Shown: positions 18,632-28,390, numbered from the stretch's first letter. The stretch is 56,694 bases of DNA from Bacillus sp. FJAT-27245 (GCF_001273955.1 NZ_LIGI01000001.1:3100492-3157185); one strand, 5' to 3'. A program made the numbers and translations. Notes: generated by a model from the sequence alone, not told the origin.

Positions 18632-18775
18632 TTGGACCAGAACGGGCTTTGCCACTCAACAGGATTTGAGTAACAGCCTTTTGGGATTTGTGCGACACCT
18701 TTAAGCCAATTCGGCGAATATTTGTTACTCATCGGGATTTGTGCGACCCCCAAATCAAAGATTTTTCACGCCCCC
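18632..18775. repeat. Intergenic repeat array A (51-bp spacing)
   Basis: GGGATTTGTGCGAC occurs at 18683 and 18734 (51 bp apart), with a shorter relative GGATTTGAGTAAC at 18662. GAGTAACA (18668) is the reverse complement of TGTTACTC (18723), and GCCACTCAAC (18651) resembles GTTACTCATC (18724). It lies between convergent genes. Confidence 0.65.
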
Positions 18776-18790
18776 TCGCTTCCCACACCA

Positions 18791-18830
18791 ATAAAAAACA
18801 GCCGGCGGAAGTCTCCCTCCCCCGGCCGTG
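18791..18830 (-). terminator. Terminator of ytzG
   Basis: GCCGG (18801-18805) pairs with CCGGC (18822-18826), extended by an inner GGA/TCC pairing; minus strand continues GTTTTTTATT. Confidence 0.7.
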
Positions 18831-18833
18831 CAT

Positions 18834-19550
18834 TCATGGCTGATAGTCCATCAGCATCCCAATCTCGTCATCCGTCAGCTCCCGATACTCGCCGAGCTCC
18901 AGTGTTTCATCAAGCTTCAACGGCCCCATCGTAAGCCGCTTCAAATAAACGACCCGCTTCCCGACCGACTGGAACATCCTCTTCACCTGATGGAACTTTC
19001 CTTCCGTAATCGTCAGTTCGATATCCGACATCAACCCCGACTTCAGGATTTCCAGCTCCCCTGGCTTTGTGTGATATCCGTCATCAAGGGTGACGCCCTT
19101 ACGAAACGCTTCTACGTCAGCCTCCGTAACCTCGCCCTCAATAACCGCGAAGTACGTCTTCGGCACATGCTTCTTCGGCGACAGCAGCCGGTGCGCAAGC
19201 TGTCCATCGTTCGTAATCAACAGCAAGCCCTCTGTATCCTTATCAAGCCTGCCGACCGGAAACGGCTCATACACCTGATCTTCCAATTCAAGCAAATCAA
19301 TAACCGTCTCATCCCTGGAGTCTTCCGTCGCCGACAGGACCCCAGGCGGCTTGTTCATCATCAAGTACACGAACTCTTTATACTCAATCACAGAGCCGTT
19401 CAGCATGACAACGTCTTTCTCCGGATCCACATGCTGCTTCGCATCCTTAACCGCCTTGTCATTCACCGTCACGGCTCCATCCTTCAAAAGCTTTTTAACT
19501 TCCTTCCGGCTCCCATAGCCCAGATTGGCCAGCATCTTATCAATTCTCAT
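18834..19550 (-). CDS. ytzG: 16S rRNA pseudouridine synthase, RsuA/RluB family (YtzG)
   Basis: A 238-residue enzyme with an N-terminal S4 RNA-binding domain (MRIDKMLANLGYGSRKEVKKLL) and a catalytic domain with GRLDKDTEGLLL (catalytic Asp), MMNKPPGV and GKFHQVKRMF. It isomerises a uridine in rRNA, most likely position 516 of 16S by family assignment. ATG at 19550 has AAGGAGGGG upstream. It lies directly downstream of murJ, separated by a terminator. Confidence 0.9.
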   Translation of the reverse strand: MRIDKMLANLGYGSRKEVKKLLKDGAVTVNDKAVKDAKQHVDPEKDVVMLNGSVIEYKEFVYLMMNKPPGVLSATEDSRDETVIDLLELEDQVYEPFPVGRLDKDTEGLLLITNDGQLAHRLLSPKKHVPKTYFAVIEGEVTEADVEAFRKGVTLDDGYHTKPGELEILKSGLMSDIELTITEGKFHQVKRMFQSVGKRVVYLKRLTMGPLKLDETLELGEYRELTDDEIGMLMDYQP

Positions 19551-19565
19551 TCCGACCCCTCCTTT

Positions 19566-19600
19566 TTTAAAAAAAGACCGCCCACCCACCGGGCAGGCGC
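19566..19600 (-). terminator. Terminator between murJ and ytzG
   Basis: Minus strand CGCCTGCCC / GGGTGGGCG stem followed by GTCTTTTTTT. The tail merges into the ytzG ribosome binding site. Confidence 0.75.
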
Positions 19601-19608
19601 ATCATTCG

Positions 19609-21213
19609 CTAGGCCCTCAGTTTCAGCTTGCCCAGGAGCCTGTCAACCTTGTCCCCGAACAGGAAATAGATAAGCCGCGTCTTAAACGAAAAGTAGAAGT
19701 ACACTATCCCGCCGGCAAGTGCGCTTGCCAAGATGATGATCAATGACTGGAACTCTGACGCGGGTGACAGGAACCCAGTCAAAAGCTTGTACACGCCAGC
19801 CGCAACAGCAAGCATCAATCCGCCAAAAATCACGATCAACAGGCTTCTGCGCAACACTAGCCTGAACTTGTATTTCGAGTAAATTTTAATAATAACTAAA
19901 TTAATCGCAATGGCTGCACCATACCCGAGTGTGGTAGCCAAAATTGCACCATCTGTTTCATACATCTTAATAAGCGGAATGTTTAGGACAAATTTCACAA
20001 GCAGGCCCGTCAGCAAACTCAATATTGTCCATTTCTGTTCATTGATGCCCTGCATGATTGCCGCGGTAACGGAATACAGGGCAAACAGGATGGCGACAGG
20101 AGCGTACATCTGGAGCACTTTCGTCCCAAGGTCCATATGGCCGTAGAAAACCGTGTAGAAAGGTTCCGCGAGCAGCGATAACCCCGCCGCAGCCGGCAAG
20201 GTCAGGAACAGAAGGACCTGGAATGTCTGGTTCAGCTGCCTGTTCAGGCTCTTCCGGTCATTTTCAACAAAAGCTTTCGTAATGCTTGGGACGAGCGTCA
20301 GCGAAAAAGCTGTGGCAAGTGACACAGGTATGATAACGAGCTTATGCGACTGGAAGTTCAGGATTGAAAATGCATCACCCGCTGCCTTTTCACTAATCCC
20401 GATTGAAACCATCGCCCGCTCAAAGGTGATTTGGTCGATAAACTGGAAAAGCGGGTTGGCAATCCCGACCAGGACAAAGGGTGCCGCGTAAATCAGGATT
20501 TCCTTATACATATCCTTTAAGGAAATATCAACAGTCCCTTTATCCTTCTCAAGAAGTTCATCAAGCCCCGGCTTCCTTTTCACCCAGTACCAGCCAAGCA
20601 CGAAAAGCCCGCCGACTGCACCGATAAATGCGGCAAACGTGGCCGCCTTTACAGCATCAACCGTATTTCCATCAAGGAATTTCAGGATGATGTAAGCACC
20701 CGCAATAACGAAAACAATCCTGACAATTTGCTCAACAACCTGAGAAACCGCAGACGGCCCCATCGACTGGTGCCCCTGGAAAAAACCGCGAATCATGCTC
20801 ATGAACGGGACAATGATCAAGGCGAAGGATACAGCCCGAATAACGGATGTAATGTCTTCCGCGGGCAACTCCCTTCCAGTCGAAAGCAATGGAGCTGTAA
20901 AATACAGGACCAGGAAAGCCAGGATTCCCGAGCACATCATGACAACGAGCCCAGATTTGAATAGCTTCCGGCCAACCGCATATTCATCCATCGCATTATA
21001 TTTGGCAATAAATTTTGAAACGGCAAGCGGGATGCCCGCCGTGGCTATACTAATAAAAATCGTATAGGGGATATAGGAATACTGGTAAAGCAGTGTCCCC
21101 TCAAGCCCAACGATACGTGTAAATGGAATAACATAAAACAAGCCCAGCATCTTGGAGATCATCGTTCCAAGAGTTAAAATAAATGTTCCCCTAATTAATT
21201 TCGATGACGACAT
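19609..21213 (-). CDS. murJ: Lipid II flippase MurJ (YtgP), MviN/MATE-like
   Basis: A 534-residue polytopic membrane protein with about 14 predicted helices of the MviN/SpoVB group. It starts MSSSKLIRGTFILTLGTMIS and shows the family features PLAVSKFIAKYNA in the first third and a long charged loop (KRKPGLDELLEKDKGTV) mid-protein. It moves lipid II across the membrane for peptidoglycan synthesis. ATG at 21213 has AGAAGGG upstream. In B. subtilis the orthologue is redundant with Amj. Confidence 0.92.
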   Translation of the reverse strand: MSSSKLIRGTFILTLGTMISKMLGLFYVIPFTRIVGLEGTLLYQYSYIPYTIFISIATAGIPLAVSKFIAKYNAMDEYAVGRKLFKSGLVVMMCSGILAFLVLYFTAPLLSTGRELPAEDITSVIRAVSFALIIVPFMSMIRGFFQGHQSMGPSAVSQVVEQIVRIVFVIAGAYIILKFLDGNTVDAVKAATFAAFIGAVGGLFVLGWYWVKRKPGLDELLEKDKGTVDISLKDMYKEILIYAAPFVLVGIANPLFQFIDQITFERAMVSIGISEKAAGDAFSILNFQSHKLVIIPVSLATAFSLTLVPSITKAFVENDRKSLNRQLNQTFQVLLFLTLPAAAGLSLLAEPFYTVFYGHMDLGTKVLQMYAPVAILFALYSVTAAIMQGINEQKWTILSLLTGLLVKFVLNIPLIKMYETDGAILATTLGYGAAIAINLVIIKIYSKYKFRLVLRRSLLIVIFGGLMLAVAAGVYKLLTGFLSPASEFQSLIIILASALAGGIVYFYFSFKTRLIYFLFGDKVDRLLGKLKLRA

Positions 21214-21467
21214 AAAATCCCTTCTCACTTAAGAAATACTATATCCTGCCAGGAGCCGGTTAAAGATGGCACAGCGCGGCTGCTTACCTTGAAGCTACGT
21301 TCGCTGTTCCGGCACGCTAATTAGTAGTGTACCTTTCTTTTCCCCATTGCGCCACTGACACTCATTATATTTCGGGGCAAGTGTCTTCTTTTCATTGCAG
21401 CCCTTCCATGTATATAATAAGAAAACAAGTTTACCACATATCATGATTAAAAAAGTTGGTGTTTTTT

Positions 21468-22739
21468 ATGAAATATGATGTCATCGTGATTGGCGGCGGA
21501 CCGTCGGGATTGATGGCTGCGGCCGCGGCCGGGGAGAAAGGTGCGCGTGTCCTGTTGATTGACAAAGGGGACAAGCTTGGCCGGAAGCTTGCCATTTCAG
21601 GCGGAGGCCGCTGCAACGTAACGAATCGGCTCCCTGTTGACGAGATTATTAAACATATTCCCGGCAATGGCCGGTTTTTGTACAGCGGGTTTTCGATTTT
21701 CAGCAATGAAGATATTATCGCCTTTTTCGAGAGCCTTGGAATAAACCTCAAGGAAGAGGATCATGGCAGGATGTTTCCGGTAACAGACAAAGCGCAATCC
21801 GTCGTCGACGCCCTCCTTGAAAAACTAGAGAAGTTAAACGTAAAGATTTTCACGAATTCACCTGTCAGGGACGTCATTTTCAAGGATGGCCAAGTAAAAG
21901 GAGTGCGGCTTGGCAACGGCTCCGATGTGGAAGCAGATGCCGTTGTAGTCGCAGTGGGCGGTAAATCGGTTCCCCATACCGGTTCGACCGGTGACGGTTA
22001 TGTGTGGGCTGAAAAAGCCGGCCATACGATTACCGAGCTTTTCCCGACTGAAGTGCCCGTAACGTCCAAAGAGCCTTTTATTAAAAACAAAGTCCTTCAG
22101 GGTCTGTCGCTCCGGGACGTTGCAGTCAGCGTGCTGAACCCGAAAGGAAAGCCGCTCATCACGCACAGGATGGACATGCTATTCACCCATTTCGGGGTAA
22201 GCGGCCCCGCGGTACTGCGCTGCAGCCAGTTCGTAGTCAAAGCAATGAAGAAGTGGAATCTGAAGGAAGTCGGGATGCAAATCGACGTGCTTCCGGATCA
22301 GAACGGCGAAGCGCTATTTCAGGAAATTGTCGGGCTTGTTAAGGCTGAACCGAAAAAGAGCATGAAGAATTTGGTGAAAGGCCTTTTACCGGAACGGTAT
22401 TTGCTGTTTTTGCTTGAACAAAGCGGGATTGACGCCGGCGCGCAGGGAACGGAGATTTCACATGAGAAAATCCGTACTTTCTGCGGACTGTGCAAGCAGT
22501 TTACGTTCAATGTGAATGGCACCCTCCCGCTTGAAAAAGCTTTTGTGACTGGGGGCGGCGTTTCCGTAAAGGAGATTGAGCCTCAGACAATGGCATCCAA
22601 AAAGATGGCCGGGCTTTATTTCTGCGGGGAAATTCTTGATATCCATGGATATACAGGGGGCTACAATATTACCGCAGCGTTTGTGACCGGCAGGCTTGCC
22701 GGCGGAAGCGCGGCTGAATACGCAACCGAAGTCCGTTAA
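21468..22739 (+). CDS. ytfP: HI0933-family FAD-dependent oxidoreductase YtfP
   Basis: A 423-residue flavoprotein. The N-terminal dinucleotide-binding motif [19 protein letters not shown] is followed by [18 protein letters not shown], specific to this family, and the C-terminal [21 protein letters not shown]. Substrate unknown. ATG at 21468 ([10 protein letters not shown]) is preferred; a TTG at 21456 lacks a ribosome binding site. It is divergent from murJ. Confidence 0.9.
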   Translation: MKYDVIVIGGGPSGLMAAAAAGEKGARVLLIDKGDKLGRKLAISGGGRCNVTNRLPVDEIIKHIPGNGRFLYSGFSIFSNEDIIAFFESLGINLKEEDHGRMFPVTDKAQSVVDALLEKLEKLNVKIFTNSPVRDVIFKDGQVKGVRLGNGSDVEADAVVVAVGGKSVPHTGSTGDGYVWAEKAGHTITELFPTEVPVTSKEPFIKNKVLQGLSLRDVAVSVLNPKGKPLITHRMDMLFTHFGVSGPAVLRCSQFVVKAMKKWNLKEVGMQIDVLPDQNGEALFQEIVGLVKAEPKKSMKNLVKGLLPERYLLFLLEQSGIDAGAQGTEISHEKIRTFCGLCKQFTFNVNGTLPLEKAFVTGGGVSVKEIEPQTMASKKMAGLYFCGEILDIHGYTGGYNITAAFVTGRLAGGSAAEYATEVR

Positions 22740-22790
22740 AAAAGGAGCTTTCCGCCAAAATTGATGTGGTGGGGAGCTCCTTTGTATTTA
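22739..22790 (+). terminator. Terminator of ytfP
   Basis: AAAGGAGCT (22741-) pairs with AGCTCCTTT (-22783), with an inner CCGCCA/TGGTGG pairing, followed by GTATTT. Confidence 0.8.
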
Positions 22791-22859
22791 GTTTATTATG
22801 AAGCTATTGGCTATTTTCACGAATGCGGATTGTTTTTTCATTGCCAACTATAACGCTGG

Positions 22860-23042
22860 TCACGCTCGGTAGATAACCATGGCTGAGAAGCAGTAAATCT
22901 GATCATCCTCGTCTTCCTGAAGGGCTGCGACATTGTATTTAATATCGAGCAGCTTTTTTTCATCGAGCCCTTTCAGGAAGTTATTCATATCGGTTTCAAG
23001 GTCTGCTTCATGCTCCTTGTCGAAAAGTTTCACCTGGATCAT
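22860..23042 (-). CDS. cse60: Sporulation protein Cse60
   Basis: A 60-residue acidic protein (MIQVKLFDKEHEADLETDMNN) ending DDQIYCFSAMVIYRA, matching the Cse60 family, a sigma-E-controlled small sporulation protein in B. subtilis. Biochemical role unknown. A ribosome binding site of GAGGGAGGA type precedes ATG at 23042. It faces ytfP. Confidence 0.8.
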   Translation of the reverse strand: MIQVKLFDKEHEADLETDMNNFLKGLDEKKLLDIKYNVAALQEDEDDQIYCFSAMVIYRA

Positions 23043-23158
23043 TATGCCTTCCTCCCTCTTTTTCCAACAGTTTTACCAATATTTCAACTTTTTAACAGAT
23101 GGCGACGGATAAGGTTTGTTTTTTGCGGAAAAATAAGCTTAAAAAGGAGGCTGGCTAA

Positions 23159-23410
23159 ATGGCTAGACGCAACAAGATTCTCGTTCCGGAAGCTAGAAAA
23201 GGGCTTGATGAATTGAAAGCAAAGGTGGTCGGGGCAAACCGTCCCGAAGATGCCAAATTTGAAGCCGCAAAAGAGGTCGGAGTCCCGCTTCAGCATGGGT
23301 ATAACGGCAGGCTGGCTGCAGAAGACGCCGGGAAAGTTGGCGGAAGGCTTGGCGGCAGCATGGTTAAGGAACTCGTACGCATGGCGCAGGAGAATTTGAA
23401 AAAGAAGTAA
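23159..23410 (+). CDS. Alpha/beta-type small acid-soluble spore protein (divergent)
   Basis: An 83-residue spore DNA-binding protein. The core KFEAAKEVGVPLQ corresponds to the GPR protease site region (EIASEFGV in canonical SASPs), and AGKVGGRLGGSMVKELVRMAQE to the conserved SVGGEITKRLV helix. The N-terminus MARRNKILVPEARKGLDELKAK is more basic than SspA/SspB, and about ten extra residues precede the core. AAAAGGAGG lies 8-9 bp before the ATG. It should be made in the forespore to coat DNA. Confidence 0.85.
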   Translation: MARRNKILVPEARKGLDELKAKVVGANRPEDAKFEAAKEVGVPLQHGYNGRLAAEDAGKVGGRLGGSMVKELVRMAQENLKKK

Positions 23411-23437
23411 CAGTTTTGTTAGAGCCGATGGAAATTT

Positions 23438-23630
23438 GCTCTGATTTTGGAACAACTTTGGACACACGGACCTTGATTTTTCACTTTACTGTCCAAACAT
23501 CGAGCATCTTTGGACTCGCATCCCTGAAAAATTCACTTTGCTGTCCAAACATCAAGCATCTTTGGACACATACACACCGGGATTTAGAAAAGCTGTCCGA
23601 ACACAAGGTACCTAGCGACCCCCTCTGCTA
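23438..23630. repeat. Intergenic repeat array B (52-bp units)
   Basis: TGTCCAAA at 23490 and 23542 and TGTCCGAA at 23594 are each 52 bp apart; TTTGGAC occurs at 23457, 23509 and 23561, also 52 bp apart. TGTCCAAA and TTTGGACA form a dyad with an 11-base centre. ttcacttt(a/g)ctgtccaaac is shared between units. It lies between convergent SASP and ytwF genes. Confidence 0.85.
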
Positions 23631-23658
23631 CAAATCAACTTTCTATCTGAAAGAAAAC

Positions 23659-23697
23659 AAAAAATGCTTTCCACCTCATCTGTGAAAAGCATTTTTT
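23659..23697. terminator. Bidirectional terminator between SASP gene and ytwF
   Basis: AAAAATGCTTTCCAC pairs with GTGAAAAGCATTTTT; T-runs of seven on plus and five or more on minus. Confidence 0.88.
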
Positions 23698-23734
23698 TAA
23701 TAGAAACCCTAATGTACCCTAAAAAATAAATCAA

Positions 23735-24049
23735 TTACCCTTTAACTTCAACGTCGCCTTCCCACTCGAGCATGCCGCCGTCCATGTTGATAACCTTGTA
23801 GCCCTGCTGCTGCAAGAAGTGGCAGACGTTCATGCTTCGACCGCCTGACCGGCAAATGATGATATGTTCCTTGTTTTTGTCCAGTTCCTCGAGGTGCGCG
23901 GGAATGTCCCCCATTTTGATATGTTTCGCTCCCGGGATCATTCCGTAAACAACTTCATCGTCTTCCCTGACATCGATCAGTTCAAGATTTTCTCCATTCT
24001 CAAGCTTCTTTTTCAGCTCTTCCGTAGAGATTGTTTTAATTGGTTCCAT
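23735..24049 (-). CDS. ytwF: Rhodanese-domain protein YtwF
   Basis: A 104-residue single rhodanese domain, a likely cytosolic sulfur carrier or sulfurtransferase. The active-site loop is IICRSGGRS with the persulfide-forming Cys at about residue 71; LIDVREDDEV is the CDC25/rhodanese entry motif. AAAGGGGTG precedes ATG at 24049. Acceptor unknown. It lies just downstream of leuS, separated by a terminator. Confidence 0.9.
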   Translation of the reverse strand: MEPIKTISTEELKKKLENGENLELIDVREDDEVVYGMIPGAKHIKMGDIPAHLEELDKNKEHIIICRSGGRSMNVCHFLQQQGYKVINMDGGMLEWEGDVEVKG

Positions 24050-24064
24050 GATTACACCCCTTTG

Positions 24065-24094
24065 TTAAAAACATCCCCCGCATTCCGGGGGATG
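24065..24094 (-). terminator. Terminator of leuS
   Basis: CATCCCCCG / CGGGGGATG stem with a 5-base loop; minus strand continues TTTTTAAC. Confidence 0.88.
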
Positions 24095-24178
24095 CTATGA
24101 ATGTTTTTTCACCCTATAGTTTCCCATGAAGCTGTTTTTTCAGCCACCATTACGGCCATCAGGCCATGTCGTATCCTG

Positions 24179-26590
24179 TTAATTCGCAACAACATTGACA
24201 AGCTTGCCTGGTACGGCGATTACCTTGCGGACGGTTTTGCCCTCAAGCTCGGCGCTGATTTCTTTCATCGCCAGTTCTTCCATCGCTTCTTTCGTCGCAG
24301 CGGACGGAACCATCAGCTTTTTCTTAAGCTTGCCATTGATTTGGACAACGATTTCCACTTCATCTTCAACAAGCTTAGTTTCATCAAATGTTGGCCATGG
24401 CTCATAGGCAATTGTATCTGTATGGCCAAGCTTTTGCCACAGCTCCTCACAAACATGCGGTGCGATTGGCGAAAGAAGTTTGACGAAGCCTTCCATGTAT
24501 TCCTTTGGAAGAACATCAGCTTTATACGCTTCATTAATAAACACCATTAATTGGGAAATGGCGACGTTGAAACGAAGCCCTTCGTAATCCTCGGTAACCT
24601 TCTTAACAGTCTGGTGGTACACGCGTTCAAGGTTATCCGCTTTCGCACCTTTTTGGATTTTCGCGGATACCGAGCCATTTGCCTCAATGAACAGGCGCCA
24701 TACCCGGTCAAGGAACCTGCGCGCGCCGTCAAGCCCGTTCGTTGACCACGCAACAGAAGCATCGAGCGGCCCCATGAACATTTCATAAAGCCTCAATGTA
24801 TCCGCACCGTGGCTTTCAACGATATGATCCGGGTTGACAACATTGCCTTTCGATTTACTCATCTTTTCATTATTTTCGCCAAGGATCATCCCCTGGTTGA
24901 ACAGCTTCTGGAACGGTTCCTTTGTAGGAACGACTCCGATGTCGTAAAGGAATTTGTGCCAGAAACGGGCGTATAGCAAATGCAATACCGCATGCTCGGC
25001 GCCACCAATATAAATATCGACAGGAAGCCATTCCTTCAATTTTTCCGGATCGGCTAGCTGTTCATTATTTCTTGGATCGATATAGCGCAGATAGTACCAG
25101 CAGCTTCCTCCCCATTGCGGCATTGTATTCGTTTCGCGGCGCCCTTTTTTGCCTGTTTCCGGGTCAACCACATTTACCCAGTCCTCAATGTTCGCAAGCG
25201 GCGATTCGCCCGTTCCGGATGGCTTGATATCTTTTGTTTTTGGTAAAACAAGCGGCAGCTGGTCTTCCGGTACGGCGGTACTTGTGCCATCTTCCCAGTG
25301 GATGATCGGAATCGGCTCTCCCCAGTAGCGCTGACGGCTGAACAGCCAATCACGCAGGCGGTACGTAATCTTTTTCGTGCCGATGCCTTTCTCTTCAAGC
25401 CAGGCAATCATGTCACGGATCGCATCCTCTTTATTTAACCCATTTAGGAAGCCAGAATTAACATGCTCGCCATCGCCAGTATAGGCTTCTTTTTCAATAT
25501 CCCCTCCGGCTACGACTTCAACAATCGGCAGGCCGAATTGCTTCGCGAATTCGTAGTCGCGCTCATCATGCCCAGGCACCGCCATAATTGCACCTGTCCC
25601 GTAGCTCGCGAGGACATAATCCGCAATCCAGATCGGCATTTCTTCACCATTTGCCGGATTGATTGCATAGGCGCCTGTGAAAACGCCGGTCTTTTCTTTC
25701 GCAAGGTCGGTCCGTTCTAGGTCGCTTTTGCTCTTGATTTTTTCAAGATACGCTTCAACCGCTTCTTTCCTGTCAGTGGTTGTGATTTTCTCAACAAGCG
25801 TATGCTCAGGAGCCAAGACAGCGTAAGTTGCTCCGAAAAGCGTATCGGGACGGGTAGTAAAAACGGTGAAAGTGTCGTCATGGCCCTTTATGCTGAAAGT
25901 AACTTCAGCACCTTCAGAACGGCCAATCCAATTGCGCTGCATACCCTTCAGGCTTTCTGGCCAATCAAGCTCTTCAAGGTCCTCCAAGAGGCGGTCAGTG
26001 TAGGCGGTAATTTTCAAAACCCACTGCTTCATCGGGCGGCGTTCAACCGGATGGCCCCCCCGCTCACTCTTGCCGTCGATGACTTCTTCATTCGCAAGGA
26101 CGGTCCCAAGCGCCGGGCACCAGTTAACCGACACCTCATCAATGTAGGCAAGCCCTTTTTCATACAGCTTCAGGAAAATCCATTGCGTCCATTTGTAATA
26201 ATCCGGATCCGTTGTATTGATTTCCCGGTCCCAATCGTATGAAAAGCCTAGTTCCTTGATTTGGCGGCGGAAAGTGTTTATATTCCTCTCGGTGAACTCC
26301 GCCGGGTCGTTTCCAGTATCAAGCGCGTATTGCTCGGCAGGAAGTCCGAATGCATCCCAGCCCATCGGATGAAGCACATTGTAGCCCTGCATCCGTTTCA
26401 TGCGGGAAAGGATGTCAGTCGCCGTGTAACCTTCCGGGTGGCCGACGTGGAGGCCCGCCCCAGAAGGATACGGGAACATGTCAAGCGCGTAAAATTTCGG
26501 CTTGCCCTTCTCCTCGCCCGTTTTAAATGTTTTTTCTGTCTCCCACTTCGTCTGCCACTTCTTTTCAATTTCCCTGTGGTTGAAGCTCAT
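24179..26590 (-). CDS. leuS: Leucyl-tRNA synthetase
   Basis: An 803-residue class I aminoacyl-tRNA synthetase that charges tRNA-Leu. The HIGH-type motif is [12 protein letters not shown] near residue 45, the CP1 editing domain occupies the middle ([23 protein letters not shown]) and the KMSKS loop is [15 protein letters not shown] near 570. ATG at 26590 ([12 protein letters not shown]) follows GGGAGG; the open frame upstream lies in the leader and is not coding. Controlled by the T-box at 26621-26875. Confidence 0.97.
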   Translation of the reverse strand: MSFNHREIEKKWQTKWETEKTFKTGEEKGKPKFYALDMFPYPSGAGLHVGHPEGYTATDILSRMKRMQGYNVLHPMGWDAFGLPAEQYALDTGNDPAEFTERNINTFRRQIKELGFSYDWDREINTTDPDYYKWTQWIFLKLYEKGLAYIDEVSVNWCPALGTVLANEEVIDGKSERGGHPVERRPMKQWVLKITAYTDRLLEDLEELDWPESLKGMQRNWIGRSEGAEVTFSIKGHDDTFTVFTTRPDTLFGATYAVLAPEHTLVEKITTTDRKEAVEAYLEKIKSKSDLERTDLAKEKTGVFTGAYAINPANGEEMPIWIADYVLASYGTGAIMAVPGHDERDYEFAKQFGLPIVEVVAGGDIEKEAYTGDGEHVNSGFLNGLNKEDAIRDMIAWLEEKGIGTKKITYRLRDWLFSRQRYWGEPIPIIHWEDGTSTAVPEDQLPLVLPKTKDIKPSGTGESPLANIEDWVNVVDPETGKKGRRETNTMPQWGGSCWYYLRYIDPRNNEQLADPEKLKEWLPVDIYIGGAEHAVLHLLYARFWHKFLYDIGVVPTKEPFQKLFNQGMILGENNEKMSKSKGNVVNPDHIVESHGADTLRLYEMFMGPLDASVAWSTNGLDGARRFLDRVWRLFIEANGSVSAKIQKGAKADNLERVYHQTVKKVTEDYEGLRFNVAISQLMVFINEAYKADVLPKEYMEGFVKLLSPIAPHVCEELWQKLGHTDTIAYEPWPTFDETKLVEDEVEIVVQINGKLKKKLMVPSAATKEAMEELAMKEISAELEGKTVRKVIAVPGKLVNVVAN

Positions 26591-26620
26591 CTCGATTTCC
26601 TCCCTCAATCTTTTTTTCCA

Positions 26621-26875
26621 AAATAAAAAAACTCCCATCCCTTAAACAGGGACGAGAGGATATGTATCTTCCCGCGGTACCACCCACATTAGTGTGAAAA
26701 CACTCGCTTCATTCAGTCCTTAACGCGGAAAACGGCAGGCATTACTGGCACTTCACGCCTGCGACTCAAAGGCGAGTTCATGATGGTCCCGGCCGGCTTG
26801 CACCAACCGCCAGCTCTCTACAATGCGGGACGGAATCACTACTATTCCTTTTCACAGTCATTAAACTATTTACAT
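26621..26875 (-). promoter_or_regulatory. Leucine T-box riboswitch upstream of leuS
   Basis: The conserved T-box core GGGTGGTACCGCG is on the minus strand at 26673-26685. The terminator is CTCTCGTCCC / GGGATGGGAG (26631-26659) followed by TTTTTTTATT, and the T-box core can pair into the competing antiterminator. In Stem I the specifier context GAACTCGCC (26771-26779) presents CTC, a Leu codon, at 26774-26776. Uncharged tRNA-Leu should let transcription continue into leuS. Confidence 0.93.
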
Positions 26876-26881
26876 AGTGCT

Positions 26882-26910
26882 ATTTTATTAAAATTTGCCG
26901 CGGGATGCAA
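26882..26910 (-). promoter_or_regulatory. Sigma-A promoter of the leuS leader
   Basis: Minus strand TTGCAT (26910-26905), 17 bp, TAAAAT (26887-26882); start expected near 26875, at the 5' end of the T-box. Confidence 0.75.
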
Positions 26911-27017
26911 GCCGCCCGGTTGAAAATGTGCCATTGCGGAGATTTCCGCCATAATCAGGAGTATGCAGCCCCCTGTTTTGATAGCTTTAAAATAGATCCA
27001 TCTTAATATAAACAATC

Positions 27018-27050
27018 GAAAAAGTCCCGCTCCGTAAAAAGGCGCGGGAC
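27018..27050 (-). terminator. Terminator of yttB
   Basis: GTCCCGC (27024-27030) / GCGGGAC (27044-27050); minus strand continues TTTTTCG. Confidence 0.85.
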
Positions 27051-27055
27051 TCTCT

Positions 27056-28237
27056 TTATGCACGAACCGGCTGGGTTTTCCCCTTAATGCCCCGGTCATA
27101 CACGACAGTCGTTCCAATTGAAACGATAAACAAGCCGATCAGGATCATGAACAGCATGGACATGCCAAACAGGTCGACGAGGATTCCGCCCAGAACCGGT
27201 CCGATCATCCTGCCGCCGGTTGCCGTACTGTTGACAATTCCCTGGTAAAAGCCTTCACGGCCCCGAGGCGCAAGTTCGCTGGCAATTGTCGGAACCGCCG
27301 GCCAAATGAGCATTTCACCGGCTGTTAAAATGATCATCCCCGCCATAAATCCTGTAAAGCTCCCCGAATTGGCCGCTACGATGAATGCGACAACAAAAAT
27401 TAGCATGCCGAGCACCATCTGGGTTTTAAGCGACCGGCCAAAACGTTTCAAAAAGCCGTTCAGTACTGGCTGGCCGAGCACAATCATCGCCCCGTTCACT
27501 GTCCAAAGCAAACTGTACTGGGTAAGAGTTATATTGATTTCCTGTGTATAAGAAGCGATTGTTGTCTGCCACTGCACATAGGCAACCCAGCAAAGGAGAT
27601 AGCCAATACAGAGGATGAGCAGCGCTTTTAGCTTTTTATTCATACCGGCCGAGGGATTCTCCTGCAAAACAGAAGTCTGGGCACCTTCCCGGTCGGCGAT
27701 GTTTTTATAGCCCCAAAATGCAATCGCCATAAAGACGATATACATGAACAGGTTTGCAACAAAAATCAGCTGGAACGAAAAACTGGCAACTAAACCGCCG
27801 AGCGCCGCACCCACAGCTACACCAAGGTTCTGGGCAACATAAATCGCATTGAATGCGCGCCTTCCCCCTTCCTTCCAGACAGCTCCCGACATTGCATACA
27901 TTGCCGGAAAAATAATTCCAGCGCCAAAGCCTGCAATTGTAAGGAAAACCGCATAAGGGGTAAATTCGTTCCAAAATGTCAATCCAAGCAATGCAAGCAA
28001 AGCAATGCCAATCCCAAGCAAAATTGTTTTATAACCGCCAAGCCTGTCAAACAAGCTTCCTCCCGCCAGGTTTCCTGCAACGCTCGCCGCGGAGTTCAGC
28101 ATAAGGACTATGCCCGCGGTGGTTAGCGATTTGCCGAGGTGGTCATGGATATAGATTGCATTCAAAGGCCAGAGAAAGGATGAACCTGTGACGTTGACGA
28201 CCATTCCGATGATTAAAAGCCATAATGAACGCGGCAT
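27056..28237 (-). CDS. yttB: MFS transporter YttB
   Basis: A 393-residue major facilitator protein with 12 predicted helices. GGSLFDRLGGYKTILLGIG is the loop 2-3 signature, and a cytoplasmic loop near residue 185-200 separates the two halves. It resembles drug-efflux-type MFS proteins; the substrate is unknown. GAAGGGAG precedes ATG at 28237. A GCGCAAGCGCC-type repeat begins 27 bp upstream of the start. Confidence 0.85.
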   Translation of the reverse strand: MPRSLWLLIIGMVVNVTGSSFLWPLNAIYIHDHLGKSLTTAGIVLMLNSAASVAGNLAGGSLFDRLGGYKTILLGIGIALLALLGLTFWNEFTPYAVFLTIAGFGAGIIFPAMYAMSGAVWKEGGRRAFNAIYVAQNLGVAVGAALGGLVASFSFQLIFVANLFMYIVFMAIAFWGYKNIADREGAQTSVLQENPSAGMNKKLKALLILCIGYLLCWVAYVQWQTTIASYTQEINITLTQYSLLWTVNGAMIVLGQPVLNGFLKRFGRSLKTQMVLGMLIFVVAFIVAANSGSFTGFMAGMIILTAGEMLIWPAVPTIASELAPRGREGFYQGIVNSTATGGRMIGPVLGGILVDLFGMSMLFMILIGLFIVSIGTTVVYDRGIKGKTQPVRA

Positions 28238-28263
28238 CTTGATTCTCCCTTCTCATTAGTATT

Positions 28264-28390
28264 GCGCAAGCGCCCCGTTTAGCGTCGTATGGACTTGAGA
28301 CCACGAAGCACGATGAGCACAAACGAATCGATGTTGGCTTATCGTAGCAAGGGGGCCGAAGTACACTAGGCGCCGGGCGCAGAGCTAGAC
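28264..28390. repeat. GCGCAAGCGCC intergenic repeat, long copy
   Basis: A 127-bp element beginning GCGCAAGCGCCCCG and ending GGCGCCGGGCGCAGAGCTAGAC; the ends can pair (GCGCC with GGCGC). The same start and a similar end occur at 39043-39117. It sits in the presumed 5' leader of yttB and makes up most of the 330-bp gap to nrfA. Confidence 0.7.

Noticed and set aside
26591-26638. N-terminal extension of leuS
   Set aside because: The codons fall in the T-box leader and include its terminator tail; the ATG at 26590 has the ribosome binding site and the normal LeuRS start.
28264-28390. Insertion sequence or transposon end
   Set aside because: No transposase frame and no direct repeats flanking it; treated as an intergenic repeat.
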